A DNA stretch of 64,000 nucleotides, taken from contig NW_019091485.1 in the NCBI RefSeq assembly GCF_001949145.1, forward strand, positions 199,779 to 263,778. Direction: 5' to 3'. Numbering within the stretch: the first letter of the stretch is position 1; each line of letters begins with the position of its first letter. Below are positions 55,701 to 64,000 of the stretch, one piece after another. The notes beneath the pieces were generated by a model that saw only the letters and a list, made by a program, of their open reading frames with translations, was not told the origin of the DNA and searched no databases. The stretch comes from Acanthaster planci (lineage: Eukaryota; Echinodermata; Asteroidea; Valvatida; Acanthasteridae). The translations under genes were made by a program, and so were the position numbers.

Positions 55701-58700
55701 TCTGATAAGACAGGGTGTGCACTTTCACAGTAAAAAATTGTAACCTTTAAATCTTCTTTGGGATCGTTTTACAAGTGTATTTGAAGTAAAAGCCTTGCTA
55801 TTTTAGTTTGAAATACCTGAAATAGCCTGACCCTGCCATGCATAACACAGTGCAGCAGATGTGAAAGTCTGGTCAGGCATGCAACTTGAACTTCGACAAG
55901 TAATGAGGAAATTACAATCTTTACAAGACTTTGGACAGTGTTTTTCAATTTTCAGTGGCAAGAGTGTGAAGTGAAAAATGAGGAAATCAGCTGATCCAAG
56001 GAAATGTTGCATGCTGTTTGGTACATTTTGTTAGACTGGGCAGGCAACAACCAATGAAACAAACTGCCCATGTTGAGATACATGCAATGGGAGCTACATG
56101 TAGTCCCATTGAGGAATGCCATTTTTGGATCTCACAGTGGCTGTCAATAGCAGGTTCCCAGTCTACTTGTTCATGTACATGTATGTGGTCCCGGGGATAC
56201 CGGTAGCTCATTCTTTTGGATCTTGTTGCACTGGGCTGGCAGATAAGCGACTTGTACAAATGATGCATTGGCCTGGAAAGGTTTCTAAGCCAAATGATCC
56301 TGGAGGTTTTTCCTTTGCCTGAATCAATTGCTTTTTGTCCCTGTATAGATGTGCATTTTATTTTCTTTCCTCTGCCAGACATCTGATACAGTTTGGTGTT
56401 ATCCGTGGACTCATCAAAAGACTCCATCAGTATCCAGTCAGGGTACTTGATGGGGGAGAACAGCACCGGACTCACCAACAGCCACTGGACAGGTAATTGC
56501 CCTACATTCACTTCCCTCTTGCCTTTCCTGTGAAGTTGGTACTGCAGTTGATGACAGAGGGTGCTTTTCTTCCCAACAGTGATGTCCCATGGGACTGGCA
56601 CGCTATTTGCACCACTGATACTGATGGATTGTACGTGTGGTACTCATCACCTTGCAGAGCAAAATAATGCCGCCATGACTTGAAGAGCACCTCTAAAGAA
56701 AACATGTTTTCCCTGATTTTATCTATTCAAATTAATGTGGAAGCATCCAAATTGAATGCAGTGTCATTTGTCTTCAGAGCTCAACTATAACAAGCTTTAA
56801 AGGGCGTTTTTTTTCTGTTCATGCCTTGATGCGAATTCTGAATATAGATTGCATCATTATGAGAAAACAGAGAAACTGAGGGGAACCCTCGCCCTGTGTT
56901 CCTAGTGGATAAACCCTTGTGCATGCCAAACAGTGGCTGCATGCATGCATTTGATTTGGATGCTTCCATATTTATTTGAACAGATTAAATCAGAGCCAAC
57001 ATGTTTCCATAGAGGGGCTCTTTAAATTTTGGGGGTTCTCCAAAGATGTCTGTTACCACATTCGGTGCAGCCATTGTGGAGCATGGCATGCAGCGAGTGC
57101 ATAACTAAATGATTTGCGGGTTACAGAAAATGAAATGTAAGTTTAATACCCCTTGTATAAAAAGTTGTATTAAAAAATTAATTCCACAAGAAAAGACCTG
57201 CAGTTGCTATGATATAACAGCCAACTGTGATTGAGATGCCAAGACACCCACATACATTCTGCTACACATATGGTCAAAATTTGGGGCTTCCCAAGATAGC
57301 ACCAAGTAGCTTCAGTCGAGGATCTCGATACGCCATCCAGTCAGGAGCAATGTATTTAATTCCTTCCCCCTACACTTACTTGTTCAAGTGTGACTGTGTT
57401 CAATTTGACACTCCATGACCTCTCATGATTTCTGAGCATCAAAGTGTTTGACCTGTTCAACTGGTTACTTTGGAAAGTATTTACATGTATTCATCCTGTG
57501 TGTTCCATTCAATGAGAAAACGGCACTGATCTACCATTGATTTCAATTTACTCAAAATTACTCAAATACAGTTAAGATGTTATGAGTGCAGTGGAAGGAT
57601 GTTTAAAAAAAATTACTGAAACTATAAACAAAAGAGAGATTACACCGTGGGCGTACGTCCCAGGGAGGGGTGTTTATATCCCTCCTACTTTTTGAGGTGG
57701 GGGGAATGGGCTATTGAATGATCCCCCCACTTTTTGTATCGAGCAAATGACAAGAACACATTCAATGTCACACAAAAGAGGGAAAGTAATAAAAAAAAAT
57801 AAATATGCATAAATGTAATACATATTACAAATCATGTTCATCAATATCACGGACACCAACCTCTGTAGAGTCATTTGATGTCATCCTTGGCTTAGTCAAA
57901 TGATGCAAAGGATGCTAAACACCATTGTAAATAGTTTAGATAAATTGTTCCTGTAGAAGTAAAATGGCTCAAGTCAAGTTTTGTATAAAAGCCAGAAATA
58001 CCTGGGTTTTTATTACGGGCTTTGCCTTACATATATGTATGTATATGCATAATATTGTATACTCAGTGTTTGTCTGCAAACTTGCGGAAAAATTTGGAAG
58101 CTTAATTTGATGAGACATCTGCATTAGTAAGCAGGAGGTTGTGGGTTCGAGTCCCACCCGAGTAAGCTTGCAAATTGTTTTGTAAGCTCTCTTACAAACA
58201 CTGAGTATGCAGTGTTATGCATGTACATTGGTGTAAAGGCAAAACTCGTAATTAAAGTTAACATCTCCCAGTAAAGTACATCTTGAAACAGAAATGTTTG
58301 TTTCGATGTCTTTCACTTTTAACATTTCAATTAATTTTGAAAATTTAATCAGTGTGAGCTTATGACCCCCTGACCTGATCGGTTGAGGCACCTCAAGTAA
58401 CACGAGATGGCTCACATATAACCAGAGATTGCACGTATCCATCTAAGCCTGAGACAGAAGCACCAGTCAGCAGGAGGAAAAAAATTGAACATGCTGTATA
58501 TGGAGATAAGTGGTTCGCACACATTCAGTAATGAAGGCATAGGACTGAGGGTACGTGATGTGAATGTGCGCATACTGAGCAACTGGCAACATACCCAATT
58601 CTATCTTGGCCTGCTTCCTCCTTTATCAGACTCTATACCAATGGTAAAATATGCCAGAAATGTACCAAGCTCATTTCCCCACAAGTCTAGCCATTTTATA

Positions 58701-61700
58701 TATATGTCATGTCAAAAATAAGATTTTTCCTGAATTCCTTACACATTCTTTTTGTTTTGAGTTACACATTCTTGAATGATGTGATGTGTGGCAAAAGAGC
58801 CTTGACTTGTCTAATTTTTACATCCCTGCAAAACTAAACAGACATGATTTTATTTTTCATGTTAAAGTTTTTTCCATGTGCTCACTTTAAAAAAATTTAA
58901 TGAAATCATCAAGTCATATATTTTTCAAGTTGTAACTCACATTGTGGCAAGATGTAGCCAAAAGTGATTTTTCAAAAATTCCAAGTCAAGTCTGAAGTAG
59001 AAAACGGAAGCAATCCCTTTGCTGCAGCAGTGTGGCATCCAAAGGGGAGTCAACAATAAACAGGGCTCAAAAGCTCCGCTGAATAGATTAACCCCTTCGC
59101 GCCGGCGTAAAAATTGAGATCCTCAGCCCGCTTTTCAGCTATTATTCTCGGCCCACACTCGAGCGAACATGTTGAAAGACGGCAGACCCTGTCTCTTGCA
59201 TATATGGTAATTGGTCTTTGTGCGTAGCCCAGAAATGAAAAGACCGATTTTGCATCATAATCACCAGCTTCACAATAGTCCCCACTTTGAAAAGAGGCAA
59301 TGGGAATGTGGTAGGGTGAGTAGAGCCACATGCCACCGAACAATCAGCCTTTTCACCGTGTAATTCAAAGCATGCAGAGCACGCAGGGCCACAAACCGAG
59401 AATTTGTGGTTTGGCAGGTGGCCTTCGTGGCCAAGCGAGGCTGGAAATCTTGGAGTTGGCTTTCGGGAAAGAAATTCCCGTCATCAAGGGGTTAATACAG
59501 CTGAACGTGGTTATTAAGAGGTCCTTTGGGCTTCGCAGGTTACCTTGTTATTACAGGAACCTTGAATTATTAGTAATTAGTGAAACAATATTAAAGTAGA
59601 CTGACCCCAGCACTTTTACTGTTTAGAAGCATTTTTAGCGCATACATGTACGCTGAACATAAGACCACCTCATTTGTTTGGGTCCCAGATGTAAATGAAT
59701 AATATAGAAATGACATCATCTGATAAAGAGTACCTGACTAAATGTATGGGGGACTACAGGGACCCCTTTACTGTACATATTGCTCAACTGTACCCCAACA
59801 AAAACATGTTAAAATTATACAGAAGCAGGATTCCAGCCGATTAAGCAAGTGTGGCAGCTTCTGGACATCGTTTTATAACAAATAAAAAACTTATTTGTTT
59901 TGCCGATGTGCAAGTCTACCCCAACGCGTGCTGACCAGAAACCAAAGACTTTTTTGGGCCTTAACGAGGTTCTACTGTATTAACATGTACTGTACTGAAT
60001 CTGACATTGTCACAGGCCTGTTCAAATGAGTGCAGACTATAACAAATTATTTCACCACTATCCGGCTCTATTAACTTGGGCTGAAACATTAAAGAGCAAC
60101 AAAATGAAAAAATACCACCTTGTTTTTTGTTTCTTTCTCACTGTAGACGAAAACTGCTTTTTTGTTTGGCAATGTGAATACTTGTAAAAGTCATGGCTGT
60201 GGCTTTAAAATAATATGTGCTGCTATGGATGTCACTAACTAGTGACTGCAGCCAGTTCCCATAGACATGTATGTTTAAGGTATACCGCAAGCCAGAGCCT
60301 GGCCAGTAAGACATGGCCTCAATCATTAAAGGGTCCGCACAATGATTTATTTTCTTGCTCAACTGTTATACTCCTCTTTGATGTATTGAAACAATTTGAC
60401 ATCCCTTTTGGGTCAAATGTCTTGCAAAGTGCACTTTACACACTTAAATTCACCATGCTCTTCCAGACAACTTGAGTGCTGTTGCCGTTGTGTCATTCAG
60501 GGAAGACACTGCTCACTTTGCTTTTTGTCCAAATTGTGAACCTATTGTGAAGGACTGTTCATTGGCTTCTTGCTGTGTACATGTTCTTACAAAACAAGGA
60601 ATCACCAACACCTGACCAAGAAAAGGAAATTTAAGGCAACAAACTTTCAAAAATTCAAGACATCACAGTTTTGCTAATAAATTTGAATATTCTCATTAGC
60701 AAAAAAACAACAAAGGTGTTAAAATGCCCTTTAAAAAGCAAAAAGTATAAGAGTCATTGGGTCGTATGAATAAAAAGTAGCATTTGCTTTTACTACCATT
60801 TTTTAAGCATATACTTGTGTTTGTATGAATAATAATTAAGCAAACACTTTTACTTTAGTGCAATTGCTAAAACATATTTACTTTTTCCTCTTTAAGCTTG
60901 TGCTTGACAAATAAGCAGTTGCTTCATTTTGTATGAATAAAAATGAGTCAGTTCTACAGAGTTTGAGTATTTACTTTACATTTTTAAAGACTGGGTCAGG
61001 GCAAGCTTGAAAACGAGGAGCATTTACTAATGTTTAAAATAGCAGCGTTCATGAATGTCATTTCAGGAAATTCCTGAATGAATGCCATGTCGGGAAAAGC
61101 TGTATGCCTTTGGGAGGGAATCTCAAGAAACCAGATACAGGCAGTTGTACTGATTTGAGAGTGGCAGAGCAATTTTCTTCATTTAGGTTTTTGTGATCAA
61201 AATTACTGCCATTGTGCTTATCTGCCATGCTGAGGTCTCAAGGTACAGCAGCGTGCTGCACTGTGTGTGTCTGTAAGTGCAGACAATGGAAGCCCTATTA
61301 TGGGAAAACGTTCGGCTGTAAAGTCATCCACAAGAATAAAGCATTTGCTACTATTTGTACAAGCAGATGCTGAACAGTAAAAGAAACATTTTATTCCTTC
61401 AAATTCAAGCATTTGCTTATTCTCAATGGTTTTACTTCTCAGTAAATGCTTTTATTGCTTGCTTGAACTTCATAGCATTTGCTAGTTTTTATTCATACGA
61501 CCCATTGAGACACAAAGTTGTATTTTAAAGGGTCGTATTTAAGAAAAAAGTACTGCATAGGCCCTTTAAGGAAACCCAAATTCTGTTCAGGAACACGGTC
61601 AAATCATCAATTTAAGGATCATTTTCTCATATTGCTGACATTGCAGATATATGAACGGTCACTTCAACTTTGATGAAATTTGCTGCAAGACGGGCCAAAG

Positions 61701-61761
61701 TCACCAAGAGTTGGAAGATTATGTGGAGAATGATGCTAACATATATGTACTCTGGAAATGA
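43664..61761 (+). CDS. NPRL2: NPRL2, GATOR1 complex subunit, eleven exons, 386 residues
   Basis: NPRL2 with NPRL3 and DEPDC5 forms GATOR1, the GTPase-activating complex for RagA/B at the lysosome that turns off mTORC1 when amino acids are scarce. Eleven exons, all GT-AG and phase-compatible, give 386 residues; human is 380. An N-terminal longin-type domain starts with [12 protein letters not shown] and contains the arginine finger at R77 ([11 protein letters not shown], codon 48070-48072), equivalent to human R78. Then come [40 protein letters not shown] and the C-terminal FDEICCKTG...ANIYVLWK. The gene spans 18 kb here against about 3.5 kb in human, because the introns are filled with repeats. 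Exon 4 abuts an assembly gap. Confidence 0.96.
43975..44569. repeat. Long fold-back element with an arm-specific 161-bp insertion
   Basis: The left arm (43975-44156) runs AATGTGGCCCCACTAGTGTG ... CTCCCGATCCATCCTTAGCC ... TTGACCCCCCTTATC ... CTGTTCCATGTCAAGACAT. The right arm (44229-44569) is its reverse complement except that GGTCAAG and CAAAAGAAATTGCGCC are separated by about 161 bp (44274-44434) absent from the left. It lies in NPRL2 intron 1 and has no coding capacity. Confidence 0.8.
44570..46911 (+). other. NPRL2 intron 1, remainder
   Basis: It contains TACATGTACATGTACATGT near 44740 and, on the minus strand from about 45500 to 46560, a chain of short open frames with protein-like composition broken by stops. 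The words ATGGCCACTCACACC occur at both 45888 and 46768. It is probably an eroded mobile element, and I do not recognise the family. Confidence 0.4.
46912..47003 (+). CDS. NPRL2: NPRL2 exon 2
   Basis: A 92-bp exon, phase 0 to 2, acceptor GATGTTGTCTTAG, donor GTGAGT. It encodes [20 protein letters not shown] and [10 protein letters not shown], matching human [20 protein letters not shown]. Confidence 0.95.
48009..48177 (+). CDS. NPRL2: NPRL2 exon 3, arginine finger
   Basis: A 169-bp exon, phase 2 to 0, donor GTGAGT. It encodes [34 protein letters not shown] and [14 protein letters not shown]. The Arg in KYSRNALLF is the residue that acts as the GAP arginine finger in human NPRL2. Confidence 0.95.
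49084..49625 (+). pseudogene. Possible eroded mobile-element coding segment
   Basis: An open frame of 145 codons (49084-49521) overlaps a second frame that becomes protein-like from about 49405, with [20 protein letters not shown] and [18 protein letters not shown]. The switch suggests a frameshifted coding relic on the plus strand inside NPRL2 intron 3. I do not recognise the protein. It has no relation to NPRL2. Confidence 0.35.
49626..49680 (+). repeat. tRNA-derived fragment (T-arm and B box)
   Basis: AGCAGGAGGTCGTGGGATCGAGTCCCACCC folds as a tRNA T-arm (GTGGG ATCGAGT CCCAC) and is nearly identical to a segment at 58126-58160. It lies immediately left of the partial exon 4 copy. No full cloverleaf is present, so it is a SINE or element remnant, not a tRNA gene. 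Confidence 0.55.
49682..49743 (+). pseudogene. Partial second copy of NPRL2 exon 4 3' end plus donor
   Basis: CTTTCACAGCTCAACAGTCA through CTGTTCCTATCAGTAAGTG matches the last part of NPRL2 exon 4 and its donor at 50052-50110 with only a few substitutions. It stops at the assembly gap. The 5' part of the exon is missing. It is either a real partial duplication or a haplotype or misassembly artefact flanking the gap. Confidence 0.75.
49744..49982. other. Assembly gap (239 Ns)
   Basis: A run of N only. It lies between the partial and the complete copy of NPRL2 exon 4, immediately before the acceptor GACAG of the complete copy. Confidence 1.
49988..50096 (+). CDS. NPRL2: NPRL2 exon 4
   Basis: A 109-bp exon, phase 0 to 1. 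Only five bases (GACAG) of the upstream intron survive beside the gap. It encodes [20 protein letters not shown] and [16 protein letters not shown], matching human LESSFVSMEESKQKLVPIM and ELNASGRCTLPI. Donor GTAAGT. Confidence 0.93.
50097..51985 (+). other. NPRL2 intron 4
   Basis: It contains the 103-bp fold-back at 51479-51581. Short open frames near 50116-50400 have no motif. A minus-strand open frame covering 51666-52112 is a shadow of exon 5 plus intron. Confidence 0.5.
51479..51581. repeat. Short fold-back, 26-bp arms
   Basis: ATTACTGGTCCCAAGGTGTA (with GGTCAG) is answered by CTGACCTACATCTCGGGACC (with AGTAAT) across a loop of about 50 bp. It is non-coding and MITE-like. Confidence 0.7.
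51986..52122 (+). CDS. NPRL2: NPRL2 exon 5
   Basis: A 137-bp exon, phase 1 to 0. It encodes [20 protein letters not shown] and [20 protein letters not shown] ending LTSQQ, matching human [19 protein letters not shown] and SQWDLTTQQ. The acceptor CTTTTGTCATAG is followed directly by ATGAATCT. Confidence 0.95.
52398..52495 (+). CDS. NPRL2: NPRL2 exon 6
   Basis: A 98-bp exon, phase 0 to 2, acceptor TTTTTCTCTTCAG. It encodes [20 protein letters not shown] and [13 protein letters not shown], matching human [20 protein letters not shown]. Confidence 0.95.
53412..53448 (+). CDS. NPRL2: NPRL2 exon 7 (37-bp microexon)
   Basis: Phase 2 to 0, acceptor CATATTTCCAG, donor GTGAGA. With the split Leu codon it gives [12 protein letters not shown], matching human YYGVVTLVSILQ. 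It was found by homology and phase. Confidence 0.92.
53982..54075 (+). CDS. NPRL2: NPRL2 exon 8
   Basis: A 94-bp exon, phase 0 to 1, acceptor TTTGGCCTGCAG, donor GTAAGA. It encodes [20 protein letters not shown] and [11 protein letters not shown], matching human [20 protein letters not shown]. Confidence 0.94.
54294..54573. repeat. Tc1/mariner-type non-autonomous element
   Basis: Inverted ends AAGGTCAAAAGTTTACGTAC.ACC and AGGGGTTGAAAGTTTACATT (reverse complement of 54544-54573) resemble the Tc1 family terminal consensus, which contains GAAGTTTACATACAC. It is about 280 bp and encodes no transposase. It lies in the NPRL2 intron between exons 8 and 9. Confidence 0.6.
54777..54897 (+). CDS. NPRL2: NPRL2 exon 9
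   Basis: A 121-bp exon, phase 1 to 2, donor GTCAGT. It encodes [40 protein letters not shown] and the split Arg. It aligns to human ASLRDVFQLYCSLSPGTTV and RDLIGRHPQQLQHVDER. Confidence 0.93.
54898..56378 (+). other. NPRL2 intron 9
   Basis: AT-rich intron with no supported gene. A minus-strand open frame (55987-56601) overlaps exon 10 on the opposite strand and has no recognisable motif. Confidence 0.5.
56379..56492 (+). CDS. NPRL2: NPRL2 exon 10
   Basis: A 114-bp exon, phase 2 to 2, acceptor CCTCTGCCAG, donor GTAATT. It encodes [20 protein letters not shown] and [17 protein letters not shown], matching human [20 protein letters not shown]. Confidence 0.94.
56682..57023. repeat. Terminal-inverted-repeat element in NPRL2 last intron
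   Basis: The left arm, GAAGAGCACCTCTAAAGAAA onward with ACATGTTTTCCCTGATTT and TGGAAGCATCCAAAT, is matched in reverse by ATTTGGATGCTTCCATA, AAATCAGAGCCAACATGT and AGAGGGGCTCTTT. The arms are about 80 bp around a centre of about 170 bp. Non-coding. Confidence 0.75.
58059..58207. repeat. Inverted-repeat element carrying a tRNA-like T-arm and B box
   Basis: The ends ATACTCAGTGTTTGT and ACAAACACTGAGTAT are perfect inverted repeats. Inside is GGTTGTGGGTTCGAGTCCCA with a canonical B box (GGTTCGAGTCC) and a foldable T-arm. A near-identical T-arm lies at 49650-49675. No A box or full cloverleaf is seen. Confidence 0.7.
60392..60650. repeat. Dispersed repeat, copy 2 (NPRL2 last intron)
   Basis: TTGACATCCCTTTTGGGTCA, AAGTGCACTTTA, CAGGGAAGACACTGCTCA, TGTGAACC and GGAATCACCAA occur in the same order as at 2070-2350. 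The first two words also occur at 41853-41900. It is an interspersed repeat family of unknown class. Confidence 0.6.
60754..61508. repeat. Terminal-inverted-repeat element, about 755 bp, NPRL2 last intron
   Basis: The left end TCATTGGGTCGTATGAATAA continues AAAGTAGCATTTGC. The right end is its reverse complement, GCATTTGCTAGTTTTTATTC then ATACGACCCATTGA. GTATGAATAA words recur internally. There is no transposase. The tip lies only 138 bp before the last NPRL2 exon. Confidence 0.75.
61647..61761 (+). CDS. NPRL2: NPRL2 exon 11 and stop
   Basis: A 115-bp coding part, phase 2 start, acceptor GCTGACATTGCAG. It encodes [37 protein letters not shown] and TGA. Human ends [20 protein letters not shown] and NDPNIIICWK. 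Confidence 0.95.
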
Positions 61762-62045
61762 CAAAAACGAGGACTTTCTGAATGCCTGAGAGTGGGTAAG
61801 GGTTAATATGTAAATTTGTTGGTAAATGGGGCCCAGTGTTGAAGTTTACTTGTAATAACTAACATTTACACATTTTGTTGAACATATTCAAATCACCATA
61901 CAATGGAAAATGTAATTTTGAAATGGAATCATGTTTTTCTCCTATCTGTGCAATCTAATTTTTGTGTGGTATTTCCTGAATAATAAGGTACAGTTTTACT
62001 CAGTTTCAGTCTTGTAAAATCAAATAAAGTATCTTGGTATTGTGA
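61762..62045 (+). other. NPRL2: NPRL2 3' UTR
   Basis: AATAAA at 62023-62028, about 260 bp after the stop, is the obvious polyadenylation signal. The transcript end is expected 10-30 bp beyond it. Confidence 0.65.
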
Positions 62046-64000
62046 AATGCCATGTCGGCCTGATTCTTGTGAATCGAGTTGTGGCATACTGTTCGGACGA
62101 TCACAATGCAAGGCGACACAAACACACAGTTACAGTTGCAAGCTTCAGCAGTGTCGATTTTCAGACAACTCTTCGGGTAGCTAGAAATCCAGTCAGTGAA
62201 TTACAAGTTGGATAAGATTATTCTCTCCCCCCAATCATCAGGCCGTTGGTACTGCACTGATGCAGCCTCCTCTACTTCATCCTTCCATGTCCGACACCAC
62301 TGACAGGCCTTTCTCGTATCCCCCGTCGTCTGTCCCATGCAATGTACACACCTGTTTTTCCATTCGTTTTCAATGTCCTACCCAAAAACATGTTTCCAGC
62401 CTCACGTGCAGCACGCTATCTTTCTATTGGTTACTGGTGACCCAGGGTCACGCAACTTTCAGTGCCCCAGATACAGTGTGCCATATTTAGCTTGTAAACT
62501 TCTACAACACATGTGTACGCCATATAATGGTCGTCATGCGAAGCCATTTCCCTACACCATCAAGGTGCATGGAATGAACATCAGAATATGTGACCTCAAG
62601 CAGTTTTTTATATGTATGTTTTTCCAACCTGCCACAAAACATGCAAGGGTCAGAGACTACACATAGTTTACAAAGTACTGAAAATCTTTTCACACATGAA
62701 TCAAAATACATGTACTGCACCCACAGATCGTGTTCGTAGATTGCCACACATTATACTCCAACATGACTACACCACAAGCCAACTCGTTACTGAAATGCAC
62801 CTGCTTACAGACAACAGGAAAGCTTTTTTTTTCATCAAGAGGAAGTGGGATGTAATTAACATGTTGATTAGTAACAAATTTAAAACAATGTGTATCTACT
62901 TGGCATTTTTTCGTTACAAATCTTTAGAATCTGTTGGTGAGATTTATCCCTTGTCATAGAGTATGGAAATCTAGCCTCTCTTGTTGATCCACTGAGCTTT
63001 CCATTTCTCTTGGCTTTCCCTTGGGAAAATAAAATGGTCAACAGATCACTGATGGAGGCTATACTGTACCCAACCCAGAGATAAATTTTTTTCTGTGTTT
63101 TATTTTCTTGAGGCAGATTTGCTCAATGGATCACTGAGGAATTTAGTTTCCAGTGGTTGTGTCTTGTGACCATGAGCAGACCGTTCCAAGACCAACATGA
63201 GACCTCCAGTCTGACATCAAGTCATAAGCTATTCCAATAAACTGCAACAAAAGTGTTCCTTTTCCACTGTTCAACCTGTTACTTGTGACTGGTTTGTGAC
63301 TGACCATGTGACTCACCCAATCTGACTACATACATGTATATCCACCACTGTTAACTAACACTTTTACAAAGAATTGCCCCTGTTAAGGACAGGCCGACAT
63401 GTATTATGGTATTACCTGAATTATGTAAAAGCTTCAGCATCATTATGTGGGACCGTGGGCACAAAACAGAAAAACAGAAGTTTGGTCAAGTTGGTTTTTG
63501 TAGCGTAGTGGGTTAGGATAGGATGAGTATTGTGAATGTTCTTGGTTCAAATCCCTGAGGGCATTTAAACAAAAAAAATTCAGGTTCTTTCATGTCGGAG
63601 AAGATTGATTTTAAAAGTTTTATTATACATGTATATATTGCCCAAAATGTAGCCCTGGAGGTAGGACAAAAGCTCACTTCAATGAGTTCTCGATCAGGTA
63701 CACCACCTGGGTCCTTTTCCAAATGGGATTATTTCTGTGTAAACTTCATTTGATATTAACAGCAATGGATAATAAGACTGGCTGCATGACAGGTCTTATG
63801 ATGAGAACAACTATAATGTTACTAGTTTCAGTGTGCCACTCAAAGGGAATATCAGTGCCATGTACACGTACATGTATATGCGATAGCTTATATACATGAA
63901 TCAGTTGTTCTCTTGATGAAAATGAAATCCCCAGCAGATCTCCTTGGGAAGCTTGTTTTACTTAAATTTCATGAAATAAAGTGGGTTTTTTTCTGAGACA
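62046..64000. other. Intergenic region at the window edge
   Basis: I see no supported gene. The open frame at 62337-62666 has no recognisable domain and no splice support. A SINE-like Pol III promoter lies at 63501-63554, and TACATGTATAT-type words occur near 63625 and 63865. Confidence 0.45.
63501..63554 (+). repeat. tRNA-derived SINE head (A and B boxes)
   Basis: TAGCGTAGTGGG is a full match to the tRNA A-box consensus, and GGTTCAAATCC, 31 bases later, is a full B box. The spacing suits internal Pol III promotion. The flanks do not complete a cloverleaf, so I call a SINE and not a functional tRNA. Confidence 0.6.

Noticed and set aside
58126-58160. tRNA gene
   Set aside because: Only the T-arm and B box are present; no D-arm, anticodon arm or acceptor stem can be folded.
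62337-62666. 109-codon frame after NPRL2
   Set aside because: No recognisable domain, no splice support and no promoter context.
1-64000. CRISPR arrays, operons, prophage or other prokaryotic systems
   Set aside because: Spliced animal genes fill the window; no regularly spaced direct repeats or bacterial gene structure are present.

Overview
This is animal nuclear DNA: AT-rich, with long introns, compact GT-AG exons and many non-autonomous repeats. The short intervening words (TACATGTACATGTA, TACCGGTA, TAGGCCTA) and the protein content suggest a marine invertebrate deuterostome, with an echinoderm or hemichordate somewhat favoured over amphioxus. The species cannot be fixed from the sequence alone. 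A run of 239 Ns (49744-49982) marks an assembly gap.

Layout. (1) 865-21514, plus strand: the 3' part of a filamin gene. Fifteen exons from 9694 to 21514 encode Ig-like filamin repeats 16-24 up to the stop codon, including the C-terminal dimerisation repeat. Upstream of them, at the position of vertebrate hinge 1, are at least nine small exons, all of which start and end in phase 1. They encode alternating acidic and basic low-complexity peptide and include an apparently duplicated exon pair. (2) 21515-30411: filamin 3' UTR, then intergenic DNA with tandem and inverted repeats and one candidate orphan exon. (3) 30412-37519, plus strand: a three-exon gene for a protein of about 997 residues with a divergent paired-class homeodomain. 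The homeodomain is interrupted by an intron between residues 46 and 47, and a very large last exon follows. (4) 39719-43544, minus strand: a three-exon cytochrome b561 family gene, CYB561D2. (5) 43664-61761, plus strand: an eleven-exon NPRL2 gene (GATOR1 subunit, 386 residues). (6) 61762-64000: NPRL2 3' UTR and repeat-bearing intergenic DNA.

CYB561D2 and NPRL2 are head to head, with start codons only about 120-165 bp apart. This is the arrangement I know from human 3p21.3, so the gene pair and its shared promoter look ancestral.

The introns and spacers carry many terminal-inverted-repeat elements, fold-backs, tRNA-derived segments and dispersed repeats. No intact transposase, CRISPR array or other prokaryote-type system is visible. 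The most unusual features are the expanded hinge-1 exon array in filamin, the long homeodomain protein with a repeated PPNxxCTAxP motif, and a second partial copy of NPRL2 exon 4 on the other side of the assembly gap.
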